NCBI RefSeq assembly: GCF_026210795.1
Contig: NC_089460.1
Location: 2,132,501-2,196,500, forward strand
Reading direction: 5' to 3'
DNA from: Rhizophagus irregularis
Lineage: Eukaryota; Glomeromycota; Glomeromycetes; Glomerales; Glomeraceae
DNA: 64,000 nucleotides
Shown: piece after piece, positions 36,639 through 46,890 of the stretch
How positions within the stretch are numbered: position 1 is the stretch's first letter
Layout: every line of letters starts with the position of its first letter
Notes under the pieces: model-generated
Seen by the model: the letters and a program-made list of their open reading frames with translations, nothing else
Database searches by the model: none
What the model was told of the DNA's origin: nothing
Program-made: the position numbers and the translations under genes

Positions 36639-37809
36639 TAGTGCTCCTAACCAGTGCGGAAAATCTATTATAATTTAACCGGTTTTTCCGGTAAATTTCT
36701 GATAAAACCGGTAAAATCTTATAATCCCGGAATTGTTCCGGTCGTGACGTAGCAGATTTCTGGAATATTTTGTAAATACCGGAAATTTCATTTAATAAAT
36801 TTATATCAGATATCGCAAAAAAGTTTTTTATCTTTAATTTTATTACTTATTATTTCAGTAGTTTATTACAATATGATTATTTAAAGCCAGTACGTCTTTT
36901 CTGGTTACTCCATACACGAATAAAAAAAAGAAAAGATTATTATATATTTGGTAATACTATCTAAAACCGGAATTTTTTTTAATTCCATAATTCCATACCG
37001 GTTGAAAAAATAAATTTCCGGAATTTTTATATTTAACCGGAATTTTTCCAAAATTTTTCCAAGGTTTTTTTCTGCGCTGCTCCTAACAGATCAAATCAGA
37101 CCAGATTTTACTTAGATTCAATCTGATCTGAAATTAATTAAATCTGATCTGATCTGATCTGATCTGAATCAGATCGGTTTAAATTTAATCGAATCGATCA
37201 GATTTAATCAGATTCAAATCTGATCTGATCTGATTCGAATCTGATTAAATCTGATCTGATCTGAATCTGATCTGAATCTGATCTGAATCTGGTCTGAATC
37301 TGAATAAATATGTTATAAATTCTAAAGTTATAATTTGTAATTCCAGTCAAATTCAAAATTCTGAAATTTCAGCCAAAATGCCAAAATTAAATATGTAATT
37401 CGGCCAGAATTATGCACTTAACTCTGGCAGGAATTATTGGATTTCCTAAAAAGGAAATTTAGGTTACACAAAATGCCAAATTTGTTCCTATAAAAATCGA
37501 TTTTTGTGGAACGGCTATCGCCAAAAAAGGAAACGATCGACATATCCGTTTTGGCTGGAGTTTAAAATTATGAATTAATTCCAGCCGGCATTATGAATTA
37601 TTAGTAAAATCAAATCTGAAATCTGAATCAAATCTGTCAGATCCAATCTGATCAGATTTAGATTTTAAATAAGCCTAATCTGAATCTGATCTGATCTGAT
37701 CTGATCTGATCTGAAATTAATCTGATTTGTTCAGATCAAATTTTTTTGATCTGAATTTAAACTGCAGATTAAATTTATCTGATCTGATCAGATTTTTTTC
37801 GGAGCACTA
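36639..37809. mobile_element. hAT-like element with TTATAAAC duplication and GATCTGA subterminal repeats
   Basis: Ends TAGTGCTCC and GGAGCACTA are perfect inverted repeats. TTATAAAC flanks both sides (36631-36638 and 37810-37817). The YARNG-type end (TAGTG) and 8-base duplication point to hAT. Dense GATCTGA/TCAGATC repeats lie near both ends (37088-37310 and 37610-37800), like transposase-binding arrays. No transposase ORF. It is interrupted near its left end by another element. Confidence 0.85.
36652..37079. mobile_element. Second hAT-like element nested inside the first
   Basis: Left end CAGTGCGGAAAA and right end TTTTCTGCGCTG are near-perfect inverted repeats of the classic CAGNG type. 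The 8-base direct repeat CTCCTAAC flanks it exactly (36644-36651 and 37080-37087) and is itself part of the outer element's terminus. The 428-base body has repeated CCGG(T/A)ATTT motifs and no ORF. Confidence 0.87.
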
Positions 37810-37985
37810 TTATAAACGGTTCTTTTTAATATAAGATTTTTGAGGATAGGTGTGATAGTGACTATAGATAGATTGTGACTATATAGGATAGATTTTAATA
37901 ATAAAGTGTTTTGAACATTCAACTGGTGTGACTATATAGTAGAATGTGATTATAACGGGAGTGACTATAGAGGGAGTTGACTGTA

Positions 37986-39153
37986 GTCAGATAGAAGAAG
38001 ATGAAACTGAAAAAGACTAAGAAATTATAGATATAGATACCTGTTCGCTACTAATTTATAAAATAGTATGGTGGCTGTCACCTAACCTATAAACTACACT
38101 AATATTAAGTGACTTCAAATTTTTATAAATTGTAAATTGAATAGTAAAAAGAAAAAACTAAACTGATAAAATGATATAGCAACATGTACTGAACATTTCT
38201 ATCAGATTATTTTATAGAATTTAATAAGAATTTTGATTAATATTATGGGTTAAAGTTGGATAATTTTAATAAGTAGCAATAATAAAAATATAAAATTTCG
38301 GACTAGTTTTCATGTAATTTTTATGGATTTTACAAAAATTCCATGGAAATCCACAAGAATTCCATGTAATATGGCAAAAAAAAAATTTTGCCGCTCACAC
38401 GGCAATTAATATTTTGACAAAGTACTTTAAAACATAAGTTACACAATATAAATAAATAAATTTCAAAATTTCAGTACTTATTGTTTATAGATACGCACCA
38501 CTATCACCCAGGCTGTATGGCGTGGACGTCAGTATCAGTCACAGCTTAAAAAAAACATGAGTCTCCAGCCGATATTCACTTAATAAATAATAAAAAAATA
38601 AAAATAATTATCTTTTTCTACAATACGTAGGTAAGTTTCTCTTTGCCTTACGATCATCACACATGACTAAAATTAATCAAATTTATTAAATTTAAAATAT
38701 GAACGTAAATATTAATTATAAATTTTATTATAGTATAATTACCTAACCTCTCCCAAAATCTCGTTCTAAATTCACGATAATATCTTTGGCCAGTACGCGT
38801 CCACAGCCGCCGCTCAGGGTTACCATTACGATAAAGGACATAGTTCTAAATATTAAAATCAGTTTGAATATTCGATAAATACATTTAATTTATATGAATG
38901 TAATTTTATTTATTTACTTACATGGTAATTCCTGACGAGATTCCTCCACTTTTGGCTGCACTGTTGCCCAGAAACCCTTGTTCGAAATATTCTATTTATT
39001 CTGATTCAATTAAATGGATTGGTTAATTTGAATTTAAATTCTTTCTTAAAGAAATTATAGATATTAGTCATATGAACCTATTGGCAACAGAGTCCCAAAA
39101 ATCATGGCGGCTTCTACCATTAATATTGTGGTAGGCGTGATTTCTATCTTGGC
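37986..39153 (-). other. Non-genic stretch with possible minus-strand coding remnants
   Basis: The first 60 bases look like the acidic tail of the interrupted FAR1/MULE frame (QIEEDETEKD). On the - strand, 38750-39130 contains short coding-like segments, for example NGNPERRLWTRTGQRYYR, EYFEQGFLGN and NINGRSRHDFWDSVANRF, separated by intron-like AT-rich spacers. I do not recognise them. Between 38280 and 38400, ATTCCATG repeats occur. Confidence 0.3.
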
Positions 39154-39300
39154 TAGTGTTCCGAACGGGTCAGGTCAATTCGGGTGACCCGTCGGGTTGA
39201 CCCGAAAATTTCAGGTTGGGTCATCAAATTCATGACCCGACCTCGGGTCGGGTCACAGTTTGACCCGACCCGTTAACCCATTTGACCCGACATAATATTT
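39154..39300. repeat. GGGTCA/TGACCC-rich repeat, possible hAT end fragment
   Basis: Starts TAGTGTTCCGAACGGGTCAG, which would fit a hAT-type terminus, followed by about a dozen GGGTCA or TGACCC words over 140 bases. No matching right end was found, so it is probably truncated. Confidence 0.45.
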
Positions 39301-39309
39301 CTGGTCAGA

Positions 39310-39680
39310 TGGGTCAAATATGTAAAAAAAACGCTGAAAACATTTTTTTTGTATTACTATTAAGAAAAAACGTTTTGGTGTTTTTTCATATAAAATTATT
39401 AGAAAAAAATGCCGAAACGTTTTTTTTTATATTAATTATTATAGAAAAACGTTTCAGCATTTTTTCATATAAAATTATTAGAAAAAAAACGCTGAAACGT
39501 TTTTTTTTGCATTATTATTAAGAAAAAACGTTTCGGCGTTTTTTCATATAAAATTATTAGAAAAAAATGCTGAAACATTTTTTTTTGCATTATTATTAAG
39601 AAAAAACGTTTCGGCATTTTTTCATATAAAATTATTAGAAAAAAAACGCTGAAACGTTTTTTCTTAATAATATCATACTT
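39310..39680. repeat. Tandem palindromic repeat, about four copies of 78-80 bases
   Basis: The marker TTTTTTCATATAAAATTATT recurs at about 39381, 39460, 39539 and 39617. Each unit pairs AAAAAACGTTTCGGCGTTTTTT-like and AAAAACGCTGAAACGTTTTTT-like arms, so the array can fold into repeated hairpins. ORFs called through it on both strands are products of the repeat. Confidence 0.75.
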
Positions 39681-40309
39681 AGCCTTAAAATACAAGTAGA
39701 TTTAACTTGCTGAACAAACTTACTTAAACATAAAAGATAATTTGATATAACCAAAGTGGTGAGTAGTGAAATTATATTTTAAAGTAAAACATATTTATAG
39801 TAATTTTATTTAACAAAATAAACATGTATAATATAGTAATTTTATATTAAAAATAATACACTGAGTTTAATAAAAATTAAAAAGATACTATTGACAGATA
39901 ATTAATAAAACATTGAAAAAAAAATGAAATTTCATCAAAAAAAAAATTTTTGTTTATATATTTATATAAAATTGTGAAATGTAGTACAAAATTAACACTC
40001 ACCGTTAGTGAAAATAAAATAAAAATTAATTATAAATTCAATATATAATATTTTAAAAAGTTATATAAATATGAAAAATAAGCAACTAAAAACTCTTAGT
40101 ATTTTAAAATAATACCAAAAATATGCAATTTAATTATCTTACATAGTATAAAATTTTCTTAAAATTAAGCATTATAAAATTCTTACATCATAAAACTTTA
40201 CTATGTTGGCTAAGCACCTTGGTACCTTACATATATAAGCATTTCTAGGGTCCTGCTTAAACATCAAGCTCAATATAGAAAGGGTAAAAAAAGACTTCAT
40301 AAAGGAGAA
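39681..40309. other. AT-rich non-coding stretch
   Basis: No gene, repeat or RNA feature recognised. Confidence 0.4.
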
Positions 40310-41321
40310 TTGTTACCTGTCAAAAAAAATCTGAGATTATTCAAGGGACCACCTGAGGGACCACCTGAGAGGCTGGGACCTGTCAAAGAAAATCCAGGAT
40401 TTGAAAAATTTGAAGAAGTATCATTAGACAATGAAAGTGATGGAAAAAATCATAAAAAAAATGAAAAAACTTATAATCTTGATGACAAAGCTGTAAATCT
40501 TGGTAAAGATTTACACGAAATATTGCAATTTATCCATAAATTGCCGACTTGTCCTCCTACTCGTGATAAAAAGATTTTCTCCTGAAATGAATTGTACAGA
40601 CAAGCCATTATAAATCACCTAATGAACGATTCAGAATTTTCATTCTTAAAAGGCTTCAAACAATTAATTGGTGACTCTTTGAATGATATAATTTTGATGG
40701 ATATTCCTTCCTCAAATCATACATACTAGAGTTCCATTTATAGCTAAAGACGAAAATGAAATTAAAAATATATTACATAAATTAGTGGGTAATATTTTTA
40801 ATTCAGTCACAGGAAGTACAAAAAGTCAAGTCGCCAAAGAAATCTTGTGACGTAAAGATCTACGCTTTCACGTGGAAGTCTGGAAATCATACGTTTGCTT
40901 GCAGGCATTTTGTTCTGCAAATCTTAAACGAAATAGAGGGGAGACAACCAGATCACAAGCCAAGAAAAAAATAATAGAAGAATATCCCAACATAGATCTT
41001 GGAGATTTGGATTTAATGCTTCAGATCTCGCCAAGGATATATAGGTTATTACAAGTATTCAACGGCAATTGGGTTCTCTTAGATGTATTTGAAGAAATTA
41101 CATCCATATTCTTCAAAAGTAAAATGAAAGTTGGCGCCAATTTTGAAATTTGGCTTAATTTGGTAAGAACGGGACAAATGGCTGATTATAAGAAAGGTCT
41201 AACTATGTGCGGAGAAGGAAAAAAGTTTATGAAAGAAGCTAAGCTTGATATTGTTAAAGCATATTTTAATGGAGTCGATGAAAATTTAAAGGATTTTATT
41301 GCTGATGATGACGAAATGTAG
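40310..41321 (+). pseudogene. Unrecognised gene, broken
   Basis: A coding-like sequence in several frames: an N-terminal Lys/Glu/Pro-rich part to 40585 with the duplicated motif GPPEGPPERLGP, then a segment after a stop (NELYRQAIINHLMNDSEFSF), then a final open frame of 149 codons (40872-41321) rich in Lys and aromatic residues and ending in an acidic ADDDEM. At least three stops or frame changes lie between. The codon pattern continues in each piece, which suggests one former gene. No domain recognised. It could be an element-borne gene. Confidence 0.45.
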
Positions 41322-41822
41322 TTTTAACCCATTTATTAATTGTTCCTTTTTCTTTCTTTCATTCTTGTGAAAAATAATGTGTATCATAAAATTTGTATTA
41401 TAATACTAAAAATGCACCAAATAATTAAATAAATAAATAAAAATTTGCTTAATTCACTTTATTACATAAAATTATTTATTGTTTATCAAAAAGAAATTTT
41501 ACATTTTGTATATTTTTTATTAAAAATAATATAATGTATCAGTTTTTCGCAATAAACTTCATATATATAAAACCTGGTACTTGTTCGCTATCAATAATTA
41601 CATTGATACCCAAGTTACACGATAAGGATATCAGTACCAACGCAACTCGAGAAAAAAAAATTCATAATTTCTATAAAAGACAATAGCACATTGGTAAAAA
41701 GTAAATATCTGTTTTACAAATTCGTAATAATGAAATAATAAAAAAATTTGGGAGACGTTTAAATTACCTCCATATAAATAATTTGAATTATGCAATGCAT
41801 GATTTGTGTGCGTCCTCATTTA
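41322..41822. other. AT-rich non-coding stretch
   Basis: 3' flank of the broken gene with AAATAAATAAATAAA repeats. A minus-strand frame at 41631-41819 has no motif and is not supported. Confidence 0.35.
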
Positions 41823-42106
41823 CAATTGTTCAGTGTGTGCATACCATATTTTTGTTCTTGTCGAATTTGTAAAATTATTAATGGTAATGGGAGGTGGTTG
41901 GTTATTTACCAAAAAAACTTTTAAAAAAACATCAAAAAAAGGAAAAAGAAAGTGTTGAAAAAATTAATGAAATAGATACAGAAAGCGAATCAGAAAAGAA
42001 AAGCGATAGTGAATCAATTTCAAGTTGCAATGCAGCTGAAAAAAGAAAATTCGAAGATGATGAACTGGATAAATCAGATATAAATTCAGAAAGTAGTCTT
42101 TCGTAA
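41823..42106 (+). pseudogene. Truncated copy of the Tnp2 transposase N-terminus
   Basis: Reads FLFL..RICK-like sequence then KKTFKKTSKK in one frame and KHQKKEKESVEKINEIDTES with SESISSCNAAEKRKFEDDEL in another. It is a clear duplicate of the N-terminus of the larger element at 44652, which has SCRICKINPGGGKW and SESISSYNVAEKR. It stops soon after the acidic Ser/Glu segment; no transposase core follows. Confidence 0.65.
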
Positions 42107-42432
42107 TAACTAAAAGATAATTAATTATCTTACAAAAAGTAAATCTTACTTTTATTAATTGTAAGTATAACCATTACTATTATAGTAATCACCAAAGTCA
42201 TGTAAATTACGAAAATGTACCATCAGATTTTGACAACATACCAAATTTATTTATTCAAATAAAAGTTTTATACGTTTATTTTCTTCCTTTTTAATTTTTA
42301 TTTTAAATATATTTGAATTTTCTATTTTTTCTATCTTTACCTTGCTATTATGATTAATTCTATCATATTAATAAGAGTTAATGAATATGTATAATAATAA
42401 ATAATAAATATATAATTTATCAATTTAATAAC
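42107..42432. other. Non-coding tail of the truncated Tnp2 copy
   Basis: Contains a short palindrome, AAAAGTAAATCTTACTTTT, near 42136. Otherwise AT-rich with no gene. Confidence 0.35.
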
Positions 42433-43180
42433 TTACTTTGAAGGTAATGTAAATGTATACTCAAAATTGCCGACCGGTATTAATTTTTTTAAAATATCTC
42501 CATCGAAATTGAGTTCTTTATATTTTCCGCTAATTATAATCTCCTCCCCTTCCATGTGCAACTCAATCTCATTTTCTTCGACGATTGAAGGTAGCTTACA
42601 ATTATAATAAAATGAGTTCTATATAATAAATATTAAAAGTAAGTGTATATAAATCAGTAAACTTACAATTTATATATTAAAACGAGAATGTTACCTATTA
42701 TCAAATAAATCATGGTATGGCCGCCCAATGGGATCCTGTAAGTTAATAAGTACTTTAATAATAATAACTTAATTATGCTTCGATATTTTTTAAAAATTAT
42801 CAAATTACATGTTTATTACTATGATGGTTGAATTTTCTTTTGACGGGTTGAAATTTGACAATGACCTTTTTTTCTTTATCCAAATTAATCCTTAGCCTTT
42901 TACTTTATTAAAAAATACTTCTCTATAATGCTCATTCTCAAAATGAATAAATCTGTAACTAAAAAGTTTAAAATTCTCCATTAGTTCATTAAAAATTTAA
43001 ATTTTAAACCATTATTAATAAGTTTATACATACTCGTCTTTTTTTTTTTATAACATGAATAAAATCTTGAGGAATTTTATTGTTTACTCTGATCCAGTCC
43101 TCAATTACTTTGGACTGAAGATCTGCAAGATTATCACCGCCAAGAAACAGCGCGCATGCATCAGGATGGCAAGTTTCTTA
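42433..43180 (-). pseudogene. HSP20-like (small heat shock fold) gene, 5' end lost
   Basis: On the - strand, exon-like blocks separated by short GT-AG introns read CHPDACALFLGGDNLADLQ and IEDWIRVNNKIPQDF, then FIHFENEHYREVFFNK, INLDKEKKVIVKFQPV, DPIGRPYHDLFD and finally LPSIVEENEIELHMEGE, EIIISGKYKELNF and GNFEYTFTLPSK with stop at 42433. The last part has the alpha-crystallin pattern LP-x-V-x(n)-ISG-x(n)-F-x-LP, so an HSP20/p23-like fold is likely. A frame change sits between the second and third blocks and no start is found before the foldback element at 43214, so it is probably dead or truncated. Confidence 0.5.
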
Positions 43181-43213
43181 AGTGTAAATGTGAAAAAAAT
43201 AACAATAAGTTAA

Positions 43214-43679
43214 TTTGTGATTCGCGTAACAATCGGAGAAAATTACTATTCAAATTTGGGGGAGAAAATAAAAACATTTTTGCGATTATCTCGTGATTCA
43301 GTAATTCAATCTCGACGAAAGTTTTATGTCGTGTAGCTCTCTACGCCTTCTATAAAATAAAAAAAAGATCGTCGAAATTGGACCAATAGAATGTGAGATA
43401 ATCGCAAAATCAATTTTCCCGGGGCATATCGGATTCCAAATTTCGAATCCGACATGCTCCGGAAAAAATTGATTTTGCGATTATCTCACATTCTATTGGT
43501 CCAATTTCGACGATCTTTTTTTTATTTTATAGAAGGCGTAGAGAGCTACACGACAAAAAAATGTTCATCGAAATTGAATCACTGTAAAATAATATAATCG
43601 CAAATAACTTTTTTATTTTTTCCCCCTAAATTGAATAGTAATTTCGTAAATTTTCTCTGATTGTTATGCGAATCACGAA
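43214..43679. mobile_element. Foldback element (long palindrome) flanked by TTAA
   Basis: Two arms of about 230 bases are near-perfect inverted repeats around a centre at about 43445. Ends read TTTGTGATTCGC and GCGAATCACGAA. TTAA flanks each side (43210-43213 and 43680-43683), as for piggyBac-type insertions. No ORF. Near the centre GGCATATCGGATTC pairs with GAATCCGACATGC. Confidence 0.75.
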
Positions 43680-43689
43680 TTAATTAATA

Positions 43690-44440
43690 AAAAAAACCTT
43701 ATCAACGAAGGTTAAAACAGGACCCCGGATATCTAATATAAAGGTCATAATGGACTTTTGGCCAAAAACACCCCTTTTTGCTGAAACTTAAAAAATCGTT
43801 TTTTGTAAATATCTCAGCATCCAGTAATTCAATTTTAATGAACTTTTTTTTATTTTGTAGCCCTCATTTAGCTCTACAATTTAAAAAAAAGTTCATCAAA
43901 ATTGGACCACTAGATGCCGAGATATTTACAAAAAACGATTTTTTGAGCCCCTGAAAAATGGGCCAATCTGCCGAAAGTGTGACTTATGACCTGTTTTGGA
44001 GATATCCGGGGTCCTGTTAAAACTTTTATCAAAAAAAAAGGCAACATAAAAAAAAAACCTTTATCAAAAAAGGTGACATAAAAACCTTTAAAAAGGCGAC
44101 ATAAAAGGCGACATAAAAACCTTAAAAACCTTATTAACAAAGGTTAAAACCTTTATCAAAAAAAGGCGACATAAAAACCTTAAAAACCTTATCAACGAAG
44201 GTTAAAACCTTTATCAAAAAAAGGCGACATAAAACAAAAAAACTTTTATCAAAAAAGGCGACATAAAAACCTTAAAAACCTTATCAACGAAGGTTAAAAC
44301 CTTTATCAAAAAAGGCAACATAAAAACCTTAAAAACCTTATCAACGAAGGTTAAAACCTTATCAACATAAAAACCTTATAAAACCTTTATCAAAAAAGGC
44401 AACATAAAAAACCTTATCAACTAAGGTAAACCCTTTATAC
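43690..44440. repeat. Tandem array of ACCTTATCAACGAAGGTTAA-type units
   Basis: Units of about 50-60 bases containing CAACGAAGGTTAAAACC, TTTATCAAAAAAGGCGACAT and AAAAACCTTA repeat about eight times, with the copies varying in length. The first unit is split by an inverted-repeat element (43718-44016). AAGG/CCTT pairs let each unit form a small hairpin. Confidence 0.75.
43718..44016. mobile_element. Inverted-repeat element inside the tandem array, TTAAAA duplication
   Basis: Ends CAGGACCCCGGATATCT and AGATATCCGGGGTCCTG are perfect 17-base inverted repeats. TTAAAA flanks both sides (43712-43717 and 44017-44022), and uninterrupted neighbouring units of the array show the empty site GGTTAAAACC. 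The interior is a second palindrome around 43865, sharing the ATCTCGGCATCCAGT core with other elements. The MITE superfamily is unclear. Confidence 0.78.
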
Positions 44441-45625
44441 AAAAAAACTCACCAGAGTTCATTTTCATACGTTATAAAAATAAAAATTATTTATGTGGCT
44501 GTGGTAGAGTATGTACGTGACAGGAATATTTATATTTACATGACAGTTGTGATGAAAACAGGGTGTATGGATGAATTAGGATGTACCCCAAAATAACATT
44601 TTTTTTTCCAGATAATTAAAAAAAAAACTCCTAATTTTCGTTCTTATAATAATGCAATATTTCTGCTCTTGCCGTATCTGTAAAATAAATCCTGGTGGTG
44701 GAAAGTGGTTGTCTACTAAAAAAACTTTTAAAAAACATCAAGAAAAAGAAAAAGCATGTATTGAAAAAATTAATGAATCAGAAACAGAAAGCAGTAGTGA
44801 ATCAATTTCAAGTTATAATGTAGCTGAAAAAAGAACTAAGTTTGATGAATTAGATAAATCGGATATAAGTTCAGTGAATAGTCTTTCAGATAATGAGAGG
44901 TAATTAATGAAATTATAACAAAAAGTAAATTTTACTTTTTGCTAATTATATTATTCATCAAAGTAGTCTTGATAATGAAGACGATAATAATAATCCAAGT
45001 CAAGAAGATTATAATGGTGATAATGACAATCCAAGTCAAGATTATAACTATTATAACAAAAATTATAATGGTGATAATGATAATTCAAGTCTTGATGAAA
45101 ATAATGGTAATAATAACAATCCAAATCAAGATTATGATTGTGATGATAATCCAAGTCTTGATAATGATGAAAATGATAAAGTTGAAGATATGGAAACTGA
45201 AAGTGATGTTTCTGAAGAGAATGATAAATTTACAGAAATAGATAATAAATTTAATGACATAGAAAACATAAACGATGGTATATATTTAATATTACATTGA
45301 TAATTTTGATTACAATTTTTAATTACTTTTTTTTTATTTATTTTAAACGAATTGATCAAAGGCTTACGCCTTTTACATACAAAAGTACTTCATTCGATAT
45401 CCGATATTGCATTTAACAAAATATTCGATAATATTAATTCTAATTTAACAATTTATAAGTTGAAAAAAAAAAATCAATAACATAATTCCTTTTAAACCGC
45501 AAAAATATGATACTTGCAAAAACAGTTGTATAGCGTTTACATCATTATATGAAAATCTAACGACCTGTCCTATTTGTAATGAAAATAGATTTGATGACAA
45601 TAGTAAACCTGTAAATACAACGTTG

Positions 45626-46890
45626 TAAACGGATAAATATTAAGCGAGAGCAAATAATATACCAAATAGACAAATGTGAACGTCAAGTACTAAGTACGAA
45701 CGAATTAATCTTGAATCAGCGTGAATGGATAAATGATTAGCTGAAAAGGATAAACATTTAGAAAGAGTAATGATCTACATGATGTAATATTTATCAAATG
45801 ATTAACAAGGAACTAATAGATTGAGTAGGGAGTCGATCAATTGCGGCTTAGCAACCAGTTTATTGAGTTCAACAATAAGAACAATCAGAAAGAATAATTA
45901 TAAGCCACAAAAGGTAAATCATATAAAATGAAGGGATAGCGGATTAAAGGAACACGCATAATGAAAATACATAAAAACAATAATATAAAAGATAATATGA
46001 AAAGATAATATAAAAGATAATATAAAAGATAATACGAAAAGATAATATAAAAGATAATATAAAAGATGATACAAAAAGATATAAGCCACAAAAGATGGAA
46101 TATAATATATTAAAAATAGAAATATATTGAAAGATAGTGTATTAAAAAGACGGAACGTGAAAGATAATATAGAAACATATTGAAAGATAACATATTAAAG
46201 ATAGCATATTAAAGATAGCATATTAAAAGATAGCGTATTTAAAATATAGATAGCATATTAGAAAGATAGTTCAAAGATAATATGTAAAAAGAACATAAAA
46301 GATAGTATATAGATAGCACATATTAGAATAGAAAGTATCATAAATTTTGTTTAAATAGAGAGCGGAATTCAAAGCGAATTCCACAGTTGTTCAGTTAGTT
46401 AGTTAGTTTTGAAATAACTCAATAAAAACATAAGTTTCATTTAATTATTCGTTAGTAAAGTTTAATATTAATTAAAGGTAATAGGTTCGCCCTAAACTTT
46501 AATTAATGTTTGCTTAATTAATTTTAATTGAATAAAATGAAAATTTTAAGATGAATTAAATATACACTTTTGAAAAGTAATAATTCGTAGCGAGAGCTAT
46601 CGAAGTTTGGAATTGAAGATAAAGTGGATAAAAATTGAGGAAAATTTAGAGAAGTTAAATTTTATTTTATATCGCTTGATGTTTTATATTACTAACGCTA
46701 TTTATGTCATGAACCAAAAATGTTGTTGTTATATGTTGTTGCATGTTGTTCGTTGATTATGTTGTTTGTTAATTATGCCGTTGATTATTTGCTTGTTTTA
46801 TTGTTCGTTCGTTCGTTTATTTGTTCGTTCGACCATGAGAATGCCTATTTGACGTAGCAACTCTGTAAATTGATGACAAAGAAAATAGGG
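45626..46890. mobile_element. Insertion of about 1.25 kb within the Tnp2 gene, possible solo LTR
   Basis: Coding homology to Tnp2 stops after KPVNTT (about 45625) and resumes with FFSLKERL (about 46905). The intervening DNA has no ORF but shows TATA-like TTTAAATAGAGAGCGG near 46350, then AATAAAA near 46420, a promoter/poly(A) arrangement as in LTRs. A repeat region and TTG/TTCG-rich stretches follow. The start TGTAAACGG fits an LTR, but a matching CA end and duplication are not readable, so the class is uncertain. Confidence 0.4.
45955..46350. repeat. AAAAGATAATAT-type short tandem repeat
   Basis: Repeated AAAGATAATAT and AAAGATAGCATATT words over about 400 bases, in two phases: ATAAAAGATAAT first, then ATATTAAAGATAGC. 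Simple-sequence drift; the ORF called through it on the - strand is not a gene. Confidence 0.65.

Larger units (their letters stand above)
26497..37983. mobile_element. Tc1/mariner-pogo-like element with TA duplication, expanded by nested insertions
   Basis: Left end CAGTCAACTCTCTTTATAGT at 26497 and right end reading GAGGGAGTTGACTG to 37983 are inverted repeats matching at about 22 of 24 positions. Each is flanked by the dinucleotide TA (26495-26496 and 37984-37985), the Tc1/mariner duplication. GTGACTATA motifs recur just inside both ends. No transposase of its own is seen. Subtracting the inserts within it leaves about 1 kb of original element, mostly a 147-base tandem repeat, so it was a non-autonomous element. 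It lies in the tail of the FAR1/MULE pseudogene. Confidence 0.8.

Noticed and set aside
39310-39680. CRISPR array
   Set aside because: Units are palindromic and contiguous with no unique spacers, and the genome is eukaryotic.
39282-39695. ORFs on both strands with KNAETFF-like repeats
   Set aside because: They are translations of the 78-80-base hairpin array, not genes.
44939-45241. 100-codon Ile/Met-rich + frame
   Set aside because: Out-of-frame reading of the Asn/Asp-rich Tnp2 exon.
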